Origin: an uncultured Bacteroidia bacterium
GTDB lineage: Bacteria > Bacteroidota > Bacteroidia > NS11-12g > UBA955
DNA length: 64,000 bases
Assembly (NCBI GenBank): GCA_943788195.1
Contig: CALSPH010000001.1
Span: 1,313,595-1,377,594 of the forward strand
Reading direction: 5' to 3'
Position 1 is the stretch's first letter. The number at the start of each line of letters is the position of its first letter. The notes below the pieces were generated by a model. That model made no database searches. It saw nothing but the letters and a program-made list of their open reading frames with translations, and was not told the origin of the DNA. The translations under genes and the position numbers were made by a program. This document shows, one piece after another, positions 9,901 through 17,044 of the stretch.

Positions 9901-11290
9901 TCCATATATAGATGTTGCCGATAGTAGGGTTTTCCCCGCAGATGGTAAAGCCATTGTGCGTGAAAATGCAGATATGGATACGCTATATGATTCAAAAATA
10001 GATGCCAACCGCATCGATAAGTATCATCAATTCTTCTCATGTAAAACCAAAATAAAAGGCAGGAATCAGGTAAGAGCCATCGGCTTATTTAATTATGAGA
10101 ATAAGCATGGCAAACAGGAGGTACTGTTTGATAGCATTTATGCCCACGATAAGATCTTGTTTGCTGATGCATTGGTTGAAGCGGAGGATGATTTTGTAAT
10201 TGACCGTATGATTGGGTATAAAGGGATAATGCGTGTTCGTGGGAACTCTAAATCAAACCACCTATTCGGTTATGTCAAACCAGACCATGGCTTTGATTCT
10301 TTCAATGGCCAATGGGTTAGATACCGCGATAGTATCGATCGGAATAATGTGGTACTTCATATAGGAGTTCCAGAAGATAAAGATGGCAGAACTTTACCAA
10401 TCGGAGTATATTCATATGGAAGAGGTACCGGATATTATCCTCAGTTTTATGGTTGGAAAAGTAGTTATTCTGATGTTGAAATCACATCAGATACTGGGTT
10501 GTTGTATTATGATTATGCCAAAAAACTACTGGTCTTAGGAAATGAAGACAAGTTGTTTAAAGGTCAGATAAGGGGAAATACAATGACTATAGACCCAGTG
10601 AAGGGGTATATGGAGACAGAAGGGCAATTGAATTTTGGATTTGATTATAAAGAGTCTAACATACAGTTTGGCGGTAACGCTAGCCTTCAGGAAGGAGATT
10701 CCACATTTACCTTCAATGTACTGAGCTTAATTCAAACTAAAATGCCGAAAGAACTCACCGATCAGATTGATAAAATGGCCATTGAAGCTGGTGGAGCAGA
10801 TGCGGATATCAATAGTGATTTTGTGAAAAAAGCATTTGCATCAATACAGCCCGATAACAAGACCGCTTCCAAAGCATTAAATAAGCTGAACAGCAGTAAG
10901 AAATTTGCCAGCGGCAATGACGCAGAAGGCCTAATGGCTTTTTCTGTAGATGGCTTGCGTTATGTACCTAGAGAGCGTGCATTGTTCAGTAGAAGTACCA
11001 TTGACCTGTTCCAGGTAGGCGATCATACCATTAATGCCCAGTTTAATTGCATGTATGAGATTGTTAAAAAACGAAGTGGTGACGGTTTTCAGCTGTATAT
11101 TGAGTTTACAGGAAATGATTGGGTGTATTTGAGTTTTGTTAGAGGGGTTATGTATGTAGCAACAAGCGATGCTCAATTCAATACCACTATTCCCGCTTTA
11201 GCAGAAAAGTATACTACCGAAAACTTTAGCATGCGTTATGCGACATCCAGAACATTGGGGAGGTTTCAGGATAGGTATTATGATCACTAA
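6926..11290 (+). CDS. very large secreted protein of unknown function
   Basis: I do not recognise a named family. The frame is open from 6899, but starting at the ATG at 6926 gives a clean signal peptide (MRLLNSLSRLVPLLFLFLAT...HVNAQ) and a 1454-residue product. The first 250 residues look helical. From there the protein alternates short strands and turns with many Asp, Asn, Lys and aromatic residues and almost no Cys, which suggests a long repetitive beta structure. Segments such as TEQTVVIKANRTLAFGGMIR (around 580) recall the stacked strands of OstA/AsmA-like envelope bridge proteins, but this is only a resemblance. There is no C-terminal sorting domain or Cys lipobox, and no transmembrane segment after the signal peptide. 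It sits between tpiA and the ETF operon as a separate unit. Confidence 0.75.
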   Translation: MRLLNSLSRLVPLLFLFLATTHVNAQKSFSRDSAKFIKEYSSYVGQINSEEIKREIKLFQTYWSTGEFSKKELGDINQLANSMLLVGMKPDPYFLLLTKCLNAYVTNDLKKKVLTDFISISSQNLEANKLGFKAFMSTCYPLFSENTLADNDKRKWYVRNNDYTLSNKGGFSIEFVESDLICKAPFDSMIIIGTTGVFYPNDQMWKGDNGTMTWSRHGREDAYVEFGNYSVNLNGSEIQIKNAEYTNKDFFAGKVKGVFQDKVSYSTDTGLVSKSIYPSFSTYDANVEIKNLVGKEARYFGGISVKGKQIYSQTFGDKPATIELLFKGKTKIIVKSATFKISSGTVASQGAEIFVLMDSGQIYHPKARFNYNFEKKNVFISRGKEGLTRANFQDNYHNVEYEVDNINWKQEEPFIEFDNLSSDKPAIIESLNYYRRFRYDKIQGMLSANPIETMLRYAIKNRTSDIFLPDYAKYRRNEKKNMMIQVYDLADGGFIRYNPKNDSIHIEKKMFNYYYANKGVKDYDIIRLNSVISARSNASLNLLNDEVTVQGVRRFNFSDSQNVIAVPTEQTVVIKANRTLAFGGMIRAGRFDLFSKDFEFDYENFATKPTTIDSMRLYYPDEDGKMRRVNSVLSNLYGVLEIDKPNNKAGLKDFPEYPIFRSERGSEVTYDKPSTHNGVYKADDFKFVVDPFEIDSLDNFTVEGLQFDGTFISADIFPDFKYKLSIQEDFSLGFKKASPPSGYAMYMGKGQGFMDINLSNEGLYGSGRIEYSGTTIESESFLLLPNKTVAKANKFTVPEDGKYPAVVGANLGTTWSPYEENMSLATSNPDATMKVFKMGYDFSGEMKVTPTSLKGNGLLAWDEAEFTSTNMVFKPNGVTADTGAIKIFAADTNKIAFNSSNLRSNIDFTKREGKFTANNVNDLTYLPFNQYGSNMNDYKWNMDDKTIDINIGNMGAVKPYFVATKPGMDSLKFEAKHALFDIASGVLAIDEIPYIDVADSRVFPADGKAIVRENADMDTLYDSKIDANRIDKYHQFFSCKTKIKGRNQVRAIGLFNYENKHGKQEVLFDSIYAHDKILFADALVEAEDDFVIDRMIGYKGIMRVRGNSKSNHLFGYVKPDHGFDSFNGQWVRYRDSIDRNNVVLHIGVPEDKDGRTLPIGVYSYGRGTGYYPQFYGWKSSYSDVEITSDTGLLYYDYAKKLLVLGNEDKLFKGQIRGNTMTIDPVKGYMETEGQLNFGFDYKESNIQFGGNASLQEGDSTFTFNVLSLIQTKMPKELTDQIDKMAIEAGGADADINSDFVKKAFASIQPDNKTASKALNKLNSSKKFASGNDAEGLMAFSVDGLRYVPRERALFSRSTIDLFQVGDHTINAQFNCMYEIVKKRSGDGFQLYIEFTGNDWVYLSFVRGVMYVATSDAQFNTTIPALAEKYTTENFSMRYATSRTLGRFQDRYYDH

Positions 11291-11343
11291 TCATAATTAG
11301 TATTCTTACCTTATTTCATTTTGATTATCCAAGGGCAAAACAA

Positions 11344-11351
11344 TATCTTTG
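11344..11351 (+). promoter_or_regulatory. Bacteroidota promoter of the etfBA operon
   Basis: TATCTTTG matches TAnnTTTG, and a TTG at 11321-11323 lies 20 bases upstream, the expected -33 spacing. The first ATG (11414) is 62 bases downstream, so this transcript has a real leader. Confidence 0.6.
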
Positions 11352-11413
11352 CGCTACTCAAAATGTGATCTAAATAAAGTGCATTTTTCAAAAAGTTAAG
11401 CTAAAAATAAGCG

Positions 11414-12151
11414 ATGAATATATTAGTTTGTATAAGTGTGGTGCCAGACACTACAACCAAAATAACATTTACTGATAACAACAGTCAGTTTAATCGAGAA
11501 GGAGTTCAATTTATCATTAATCCTTATGATGAATTGGCCTTAACCAGAGCCCTGGAAATTACAGAGAAGTCAGGTGGAGAAGTTACCGTTATTCATGTAG
11601 GAGGTGTTGAAAATGAGCCCAGCATTCGGAAAGCACTTGCAATTGGCGCGCACAAAGCCATTCGTATCAACAAGAATCCAAATGATGCACAAGAAGCCGC
11701 TTCAGAAATTGCCAATTACGCGAAAGATAAAGGGTATGATATGATACTAACCGGTAGAGAAAGCATTGATTACAACAGTGGCCAAGTTTGTGGTTTGCTA
11801 GGGGCAATGCTATCCTTACCTTCCATTAATGTTGTGATGGGACTAGACGTTGTCGATGGTCAAGCAGTGTTGACCAGAGATATTGATGGAGGACGAGAAA
11901 CGATCAGCTGTGGGCTTCCTTTGGTAGCATCAGCTCAAAAGGATTTGGTAGAGCCACGCATTCCAAACATGCGCGGGATCATGGCTGCAAGAACCAAGCC
12001 TTTAGAAGTTCTTGAACCAACAGGTGAAAGCAACTTCAGTGCACATCAATCCTATGATCTCCCAGAGCCTAAATCGGCTGTGAAGATGATATCACCTGAT
12101 AATGCAGGAGAGTTAATACGTTTATTAAGGGAAGAAGCCAAGATTATTTAA
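11414..12151 (+). CDS. etfB: electron transfer flavoprotein, beta subunit
   Basis: This is the small subunit of ETF, which accepts electrons from acyl-CoA dehydrogenases and passes them to the quinone pool. The 245-residue protein opens with the family's MNILVCISVVPDT, has the nucleotide-binding NPYDELALTRALE (around 36-48), the loop ILTGRESIDYNSGQVCG, and the beta-subunit signature VEPRIPNMRGIMAARTKP near 180-197. EtfA follows after 14 bases. The operon continues with two further genes. Confidence 0.96.
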   Translation: MNILVCISVVPDTTTKITFTDNNSQFNREGVQFIINPYDELALTRALEITEKSGGEVTVIHVGGVENEPSIRKALAIGAHKAIRINKNPNDAQEAASEIANYAKDKGYDMILTGRESIDYNSGQVCGLLGAMLSLPSINVVMGLDVVDGQAVLTRDIDGGRETISCGLPLVASAQKDLVEPRIPNMRGIMAARTKPLEVLEPTGESNFSAHQSYDLPEPKSAVKMISPDNAGELIRLLREEAKII

Positions 12152-12165
12152 TTATAGAAAAGAAT

Positions 12166-13113
12166 ATGTCAGTATTAGTATATATCGAAATAAATAAGGG
12201 TGAAGTCAAGAAGGCCTCACTAGAAGCAGCAGTATATGGCGCAAAATTAGCTCAGCAGTTGGGCGTAAATTGCAATGCTATTGCCATTGCAGAACAAGCT
12301 CCATCAGGATTAGAAAATTGCGGAATTAGCAAGGTTTATCATATTCAGGATACCAATGCATTTGACCCAATGAGGCATGCGTCAGCTGTAGAAGCTGCAG
12401 CAACCACTAGTGGAGCGAGCACCATCATTATTAGCAACAGCTACGCAGGGAAGTCGATTGCTCCAAGAGTCGCAGTGCGCATGCAAGCAGGCATCAGTTC
12501 AGGTGTTGTGGCATTGCCAGTAAGTGTTAATCCTATTGTGGTTAAAAAGGGTGTTTTTTCGGGAAAAGCATTTGCGCATGTGGAGTTAACAAAAAGTATC
12601 AATGTATTGGCATTAACACCCAATAGCATTGAAATAGAGTCAATTCCAGGAGAAGCAGCAGTGGAATCAATTAGCCCTGAGTTATCCGCATCTCCATCCT
12701 ATGCAATTACAGATACACAGGTTCAGTCTGGGTCAATTCCATTGACTGAGGCAGAACTTGTAGTTTCTGCCGGTAGAGGTATGAAAGGGCCAGAGAACTG
12801 GGGAATGATAGAAGAATTGGCAACAGTATTAAAAGCTGCAACAGCTTGCTCTAAGCCGGTTAGTGATATGGAATGGAGACCTCATAGTGAACATGTTGGT
12901 CAAACAGGCATCACCATTAAACCCAACCTCTACATTGCAATAGGCATTTCAGGAGCTATACAGCATCTTGCAGGGGTGAGCAGCAGTAAAGTGATTGCTG
13001 TAATCAATAAAGATCCAGAAGCGCCATTTTTTAAAGCAGCGGATTATGGCATAGTGGGTGATGCTTTTGAAGTAGTACCCAAGCTAATTGAAGCGGCTAA
13101 AAATTTGTCATAG
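12166..13113 (+). CDS. etfA: electron transfer flavoprotein, alpha subunit
   Basis: This is the FAD-carrying subunit of the ETF heterodimer. The C-terminal FAD domain is clear: LVVSAGRGMKGPENWGMIEE (around 200-219), RPHSEHVGQTGITIKP (around 243-258) and YIAIGISGAIQHLAGVSSS, followed by VINKDPEAPFFKAADYGIVGD (around 283-303). At 315 residues it is full length. The neighbouring etfB and the tight spacing to the next two genes show a four-gene operon. Confidence 0.96.
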   Translation: MSVLVYIEINKGEVKKASLEAAVYGAKLAQQLGVNCNAIAIAEQAPSGLENCGISKVYHIQDTNAFDPMRHASAVEAAATTSGASTIIISNSYAGKSIAPRVAVRMQAGISSGVVALPVSVNPIVVKKGVFSGKAFAHVELTKSINVLALTPNSIEIESIPGEAAVESISPELSASPSYAITDTQVQSGSIPLTEAELVVSAGRGMKGPENWGMIEELATVLKAATACSKPVSDMEWRPHSEHVGQTGITIKPNLYIAIGISGAIQHLAGVSSSKVIAVINKDPEAPFFKAADYGIVGDAFEVVPKLIEAAKNLS

Positions 13114-13118
13114 TATAC

Positions 13119-13724
13119 ATGAGTGAAATAACCCTTAAAGTAATCGGCCTTATCCAAGGTACTACTGATGGTAATTACTCATTGTTATTACAAGAAGAAG
13201 AGGGTGAAAGAAGATTGCCTATTCTGATTGGAGCATTCGAAGCACAAGCTGTGGCCTTAGCGATTGAAAAGAAGGAGTTAAAAAGACCATTAACCCATGA
13301 TTTACTCGAACGATTTATTGATATAGGTGGGGTCAAGCTTCAACACTTGTCCATTCATTCCTTGATTGAAGGTGTTTTTCAAGCTCATTTGCTTTATAAG
13401 CATAATAAGAAAGAGGATACCATTAATTGTAGGCCGAGTGATGGCATTGTTCTAGCATTAAAGTATGACTTACCTATTCGGGTTACTCAATCCCTGTTGC
13501 AGGATTATGGTATTATTATGGATGAGCCGCTTATTTACGAAGAGGATCATATAGACCAACCAGGTCGACCACAAGAAGATTTGCAACCTCAAACAGCAAA
13601 ATCTTTTGAAGATTTGTTACATGATTTTAGCAAAGAACAGCTGGAAAAAATGCTCATCGATGCTGAGGCAAATGAGGATTATGAAAAGGCAGCAAAAATC
13701 AGGGATGAACTGAATAAACGTTAA
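13119..13724 (+). CDS. bifunctional nuclease (BFN/DUF151) family protein with UVR motif
   Basis: The protein has an N-terminal BFN domain (residues about 1-130: LPILIGAFEAQAVALAIE, then DTINCRPSDGIVLALKYDLPI) and a C-terminal UVR/UvrB-C-like helix pair (LEKMLIDAEANEDYEKAAKIRDEL, from about 173). This two-part architecture with 201 residues is usual in Bacteroidota. BFN proteins of plants have nuclease activity; the bacterial role is not settled. It starts five bases after etfA and ends seven bases before the aminotransferase, so it is part of that operon. Confidence 0.9.
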   Translation: MSEITLKVIGLIQGTTDGNYSLLLQEEEGERRLPILIGAFEAQAVALAIEKKELKRPLTHDLLERFIDIGGVKLQHLSIHSLIEGVFQAHLLYKHNKKEDTINCRPSDGIVLALKYDLPIRVTQSLLQDYGIIMDEPLIYEEDHIDQPGRPQEDLQPQTAKSFEDLLHDFSKEQLEKMLIDAEANEDYEKAAKIRDELNKR

Positions 13725-13731
13725 ATCTTAC

Positions 13732-14583
13732 ATGTCAGGGAAGTCATACGTTATTATAGATGGTGAATTAATATTAGAAGATAGCTCAACGCAGTTAAAT
13801 TTTAATGGACGTTCAGTTAAATATGGCGATGGTTTTTTCGAAACCATACATTACCATCATTCCAAAGCGCTTTTCTTACATCTTCATGCACAGCGTATGA
13901 TTAAAACGGCAAAACTATTGAAGTTTGATTTTCCCGCGCATTGGATGCCAACTTTCTTCGATGATCAAATTCAAAAACTTGCTGCTGCCAATCATGTGAA
14001 TAATGGCCGAATTAATATTGTTTTCACGAGAGATACAGAAGGTTTCTATTTGCCACTAGATAAAAAATTTAGGTATCAAATTAGCCTAACCCCTGCTGCG
14101 GATAAAGAAGAAGTTTATATACTGAATGAAACAGGTTTAAAGCTAGGAGAATATAGGGAACTCATTAAAACCTCCAATTACCTTTCCAGTCTAAAAACGA
14201 ATAATGGGTTGATTTATGTTATGGCGGCCTTGTATGCTAAAGCAAATCAACTGGATGAGTGTTTAATATTTAATGATGTTGGACGTGTGGCTGAAGCAGT
14301 TTCATCCAATATTATCCTGGTCAAAAATGATACACTTATAACACCTCCATTTTCTGAGTACGGCATTGATGGAGTTATGAAAAAAGTTTTATTCCAAAAG
14401 GCATCTGCTTATGGTTATAAGGTGGAAGAATATCCTATTTATCCAGAAGACTTGTACTCTTGTGATGAAGTTTGGCTTACTAATGTGATGAAAGGAATCC
14501 AATGGGTTGGGGATTATCGGGGCAAATCATTTGGTAATTCAGTAGCGACAAACATCATTTCTCTGTTAAATAATTCATTGTAG
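13732..14583 (+). CDS. class IV aminotransferase family protein (PabC/IlvE-like)
   Basis: This is a PLP enzyme of fold type IV. Residues about 25-45 carry NGRSVKYGDGFFETIHYH, as in aminodeoxychorismate lyase. The likely Schiff-base lysine is in SLKTNNGLIYVMAA (Lys around 155), and the PLP-phosphate region is in VAEAVSSNIILVKND with ITPPFSEYGIDGVMK. With 283 residues, it is more like 4-amino-4-deoxychorismate lyase or a branched-chain aminotransferase-like enzyme; the sequence alone does not decide between them. It is the last gene of the ETF operon. Confidence 0.88.
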   Translation: MSGKSYVIIDGELILEDSSTQLNFNGRSVKYGDGFFETIHYHHSKALFLHLHAQRMIKTAKLLKFDFPAHWMPTFFDDQIQKLAAANHVNNGRINIVFTRDTEGFYLPLDKKFRYQISLTPAADKEEVYILNETGLKLGEYRELIKTSNYLSSLKTNNGLIYVMAALYAKANQLDECLIFNDVGRVAEAVSSNIILVKNDTLITPPFSEYGIDGVMKKVLFQKASAYGYKVEEYPIYPEDLYSCDEVWLTNVMKGIQWVGDYRGKSFGNSVATNIISLLNNSL

Positions 14584-14617
14584 CGTTTTTTAGGGATAAA
14601 TAGTCTCTATGAATAAA

Positions 14618-14625
14618 TACATTTG
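14618..14625 (+). promoter_or_regulatory. Bacteroidota -7 element, outer-membrane protein gene
   Basis: TACATTTG matches TAnnTTTG and ends 21 bases before the ATG at 14647. Confidence 0.55.
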
Positions 14626-14646
14626 TAAAAATTCAATAATAATAAA

Positions 14647-15351
14647 ATGAAAAGACTCGTATTCGTGCTTTTTGCCATTGTAACAAGCACAAGCCTTACC
14701 GCTCAAAGATTTGAAAACCCTGATTATAGTATTGATTTAGGGGTCGGCATAGGTAATGTTTCCTCAGCCGGAATCATGTTTCGCAAGAATTTTTATTTAG
14801 GGGCAAAGAAGAACATCATTATATCCCCTGGTGTGAGACTGGGCTATGCAACTGCACAAAGTGCAGATTATATATCCGCTCCAGCAGATATTACCTCTGA
14901 ACCCAAAAATGTAGATACCGTTGCTTTTGGAGGAACAAACATTATTTCAACTAGTTTGGCAATTAATTTGGGCTATCAGTTTAATAAAAAACTAGCGTTA
15001 ATATTTGATATTGATTTATTTGGTTTGAGCTTCGGTAAGGAACAAAATGGAACCTTTAGACCAGGCGAAAATTCTTCCGTAGGTACCAATCCTACATGGA
15101 AACAACCTACATCAGGACACACAGCCAGTCCTTCAGGAACCAATTTGTTATTGGTAGGTGACCGTGATTTAGGAACATTATCGTCTGCAATCGCATTCAA
15201 CTATTTAGTTACCGATGCCATTTCAATTCGACTTGGTGCTGGATTTTTATTTACAGAATATACAACCCAAAACAAGCTAGGTGCCGCTGCTAACGATCGA
15301 TGGAGAGCTAAATCGATTCAAGGATTGATTGGTGCGAGCTACCATTTTTAA
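14647..15351 (+). CDS. outer membrane beta-barrel protein
   Basis: This is a secreted protein of 234 residues with an N-terminal signal peptide (MKRLVFVLFAIVTSTSLTAQ). The mature part shows alternating strands typical of a small outer-membrane barrel (IDLGVGIGNVSSAGIMFRKN, KLALIFDIDLFGLSFGK, ISIRLGAGFLFTEYTTQ) and ends in the aromatic LIGASYHF, the classic C-terminal barrel signal with a terminal Phe. No ligand can be named. It is followed by a YceI gene 32 bases after its stop (from the second ATG). Confidence 0.85.
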   Translation: MKRLVFVLFAIVTSTSLTAQRFENPDYSIDLGVGIGNVSSAGIMFRKNFYLGAKKNIIISPGVRLGYATAQSADYISAPADITSEPKNVDTVAFGGTNIISTSLAINLGYQFNKKLALIFDIDLFGLSFGKEQNGTFRPGENSSVGTNPTWKQPTSGHTASPSGTNLLLVGDRDLGTLSSAIAFNYLVTDAISIRLGAGFLFTEYTTQNKLGAAANDRWRAKSIQGLIGASYHF

Positions 15352-15383
15352 TTTTTGGAATGACTATTGATTTAAACTATATA

Positions 15384-15932
15384 ATGAATACAAAAAACAC
15401 AATTAGAAAAATTGCAATTGCTTCCGTTTTGGTAGGTTTGGTTGGATTTACTCAAGTAACCACACGAACGGTTAAATCGTCTTCGGTATCCTTTGTCATT
15501 AAGAATTTTGGTTTGGATGTAGATGGCAGTCTCAAAGATTTGCAGGTGATAGAATTTGTGTTTGATAATGATTCACTTTCAAGTTCCAAGATTGATATTA
15601 CTATTGGAACAAAAACCATCAATACGGGTAATGAAAAAAGGGATGAACACCTTAGAAAGCCAGATTATTTTGATGCAGATAAATATCCAACTATCCGAAT
15701 GCGTTCCAAACGCTTTGGGAAAAGTAAAGCAGGGAATGCAATTGGGTATTTTGACCTTACTTTAAAAGGAGTGACTAAAGAAGTTAAATTGCCGATTTTT
15801 GTAACTAAATTGGGTGAATTAACTCAGTTTAAAAGCATCTTCACCATTAATCGTCTAGACTATGGTGTTGGGGAAAGTAGCATGGCACTATCAGATGATG
15901 TTAAAATAACGGTGCTAATTAAAACAAATTAG
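15384..15932 (+). CDS. YceI-family secreted lipocalin-like protein
   Basis: The protein has a YceI fold, a lipocalin-like beta barrel that binds isoprenoid or amphipathic lipids in other bacteria. A longer frame starts at 15360, but the ATG at 15384 gives a proper signal peptide (MNTKNTIRKIAIASVLVGLV). The YceI core is visible: NTGNEKRDEHLRKPDYFDADKYPTIRM (first half), GYFDLTLKGVTKEVKLPI and FTINRLDYGVG (second half). It follows an outer-membrane barrel gene closely and may be co-transcribed with it. Confidence 0.9.
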   Translation: MNTKNTIRKIAIASVLVGLVGFTQVTTRTVKSSSVSFVIKNFGLDVDGSLKDLQVIEFVFDNDSLSSSKIDITIGTKTINTGNEKRDEHLRKPDYFDADKYPTIRMRSKRFGKSKAGNAIGYFDLTLKGVTKEVKLPIFVTKLGELTQFKSIFTINRLDYGVGESSMALSDDVKITVLIKTN

Positions 15933-15971
15933 TAATCAGCATTTTGGCATAATTATGTATATTGCACAAGC

Positions 15972-16982
15972 GTGAAATGCCTGTTTTGTAAATTATTTAA
16001 TTATGAGTATTGGCCTTGGTTTGTCTGGCATACGCTGGCTTTGCCAATCCATATATACAATTCAATACGTTGTAAATCCATTACATATTTTACTGCGCTT
16101 AACCCAAGTTTTGGTAAATCAGGTGGTTTTGTTGGGGATTTCAAATCCGAAATAAACAAGCACTTACCGCAAACCTATCGATTAAAGGAAAATGTGGTAA
16201 GTGATATGAAATCATTTGCAAAAGCAATGATGGATTTTAATCTTGATTTTCCTGTCGTATTAAAGCCAGAGGCTGGTGAAAGAGGTGAAGGAGTCCAAAT
16301 AATTGATACCCAAAAAGAGGCGGAGGTTTATCTAAATAGAAAACATAAGTACCCGATTTTAATTCAAGAGTTTGCAAATTTCAAGAATGAATATGGGATT
16401 TTTGTCTACAACCATCCCCATAGAGGATGGCAAGTTTCTGGAGTCAATACTAAAATACCCTTTGATATTGTGGGAGATGGAAAATCTAACTTGCTTGAGT
16501 TGGTATCAGCTAAATGCAGGTATAGGCAACAATTAGAACGATTAGAAAAGTTGGAAAATTTCAATTTGAAGGAAATACTACCCAAAGGAACTATTAAACG
16601 AATTGATAATGTTCAGAACCATCGCTATGGGGCGGAGTTTGTGAATTGTTCTCACCTTGTGAATGATCGATTTGCAAGTGTGATTTTGGGTATAAGTGCT
16701 CAAATACCAGGTTTCAATTACGGAAGATTTGATGTAAAGGCAAACTCTTTTGAGGATATTGAAAACCATCGATTTAAAATAATGGAACTCAATGGAGCAG
16801 CAGCTGAACAGACCATAATCTACGATCAAAAAAATACTGGATTCATTAACTCACTTAAGATCGTATTCAATCATTTGGCTGTGCAAGGTGAAATTGCACG
16901 AAATAACATCAATAAAGGGCATCAACCATTGCCATTGAAATCTTTTCGTACAGTTATGAGGACACATTTCAACAATAATTGA
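15972..16982 (+). CDS. ATP-grasp-fold protein (D-Ala-D-Ala ligase-like)
   Basis: This is an ATP-grasp enzyme of unknown substrate. A GTG start at 15972 is the only start in the frame that keeps the N-terminal hydrophobic/aromatic region. The ATP-binding core is FPVVLKPEAGERGEGVQIID (around 95-114), ILIQEFANFKNEYGIF (about 132-147) and the C-terminal Mg-ligand strand FKIMELNGAAAEQ (around 272-284), with KPFDIVGDGKSNLLELV-like text typical of the family. At 336 residues it is a single-domain ligase. It stands alone between the YceI gene and a T9SS cargo gene, so the neighbours give no clue to its substrate. Confidence 0.75.
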   Translation: MKCLFCKLFNYEYWPWFVWHTLALPIHIYNSIRCKSITYFTALNPSFGKSGGFVGDFKSEINKHLPQTYRLKENVVSDMKSFAKAMMDFNLDFPVVLKPEAGERGEGVQIIDTQKEAEVYLNRKHKYPILIQEFANFKNEYGIFVYNHPHRGWQVSGVNTKIPFDIVGDGKSNLLELVSAKCRYRQQLERLEKLENFNLKEILPKGTIKRIDNVQNHRYGAEFVNCSHLVNDRFASVILGISAQIPGFNYGRFDVKANSFEDIENHRFKIMELNGAAAEQTIIYDQKNTGFINSLKIVFNHLAVQGEIARNNINKGHQPLPLKSFRTVMRTHFNNN

Positions 16983-17006
16983 ATGGGGCTAAACAATTTT
17001 TTCGAA

Positions 17007-17014
17007 TACTTTTG
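17007..17014 (+). promoter_or_regulatory. Bacteroidota -7 element, C25-like cargo gene
   Basis: TACTTTTG matches TAnnTTTG exactly; the predicted start (TTG at 17045) is 30 bases downstream. Confidence 0.55.
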
Positions 17015-17044
17015 TGCTTAACTTGTTTGACAAGTTGCCATTAA

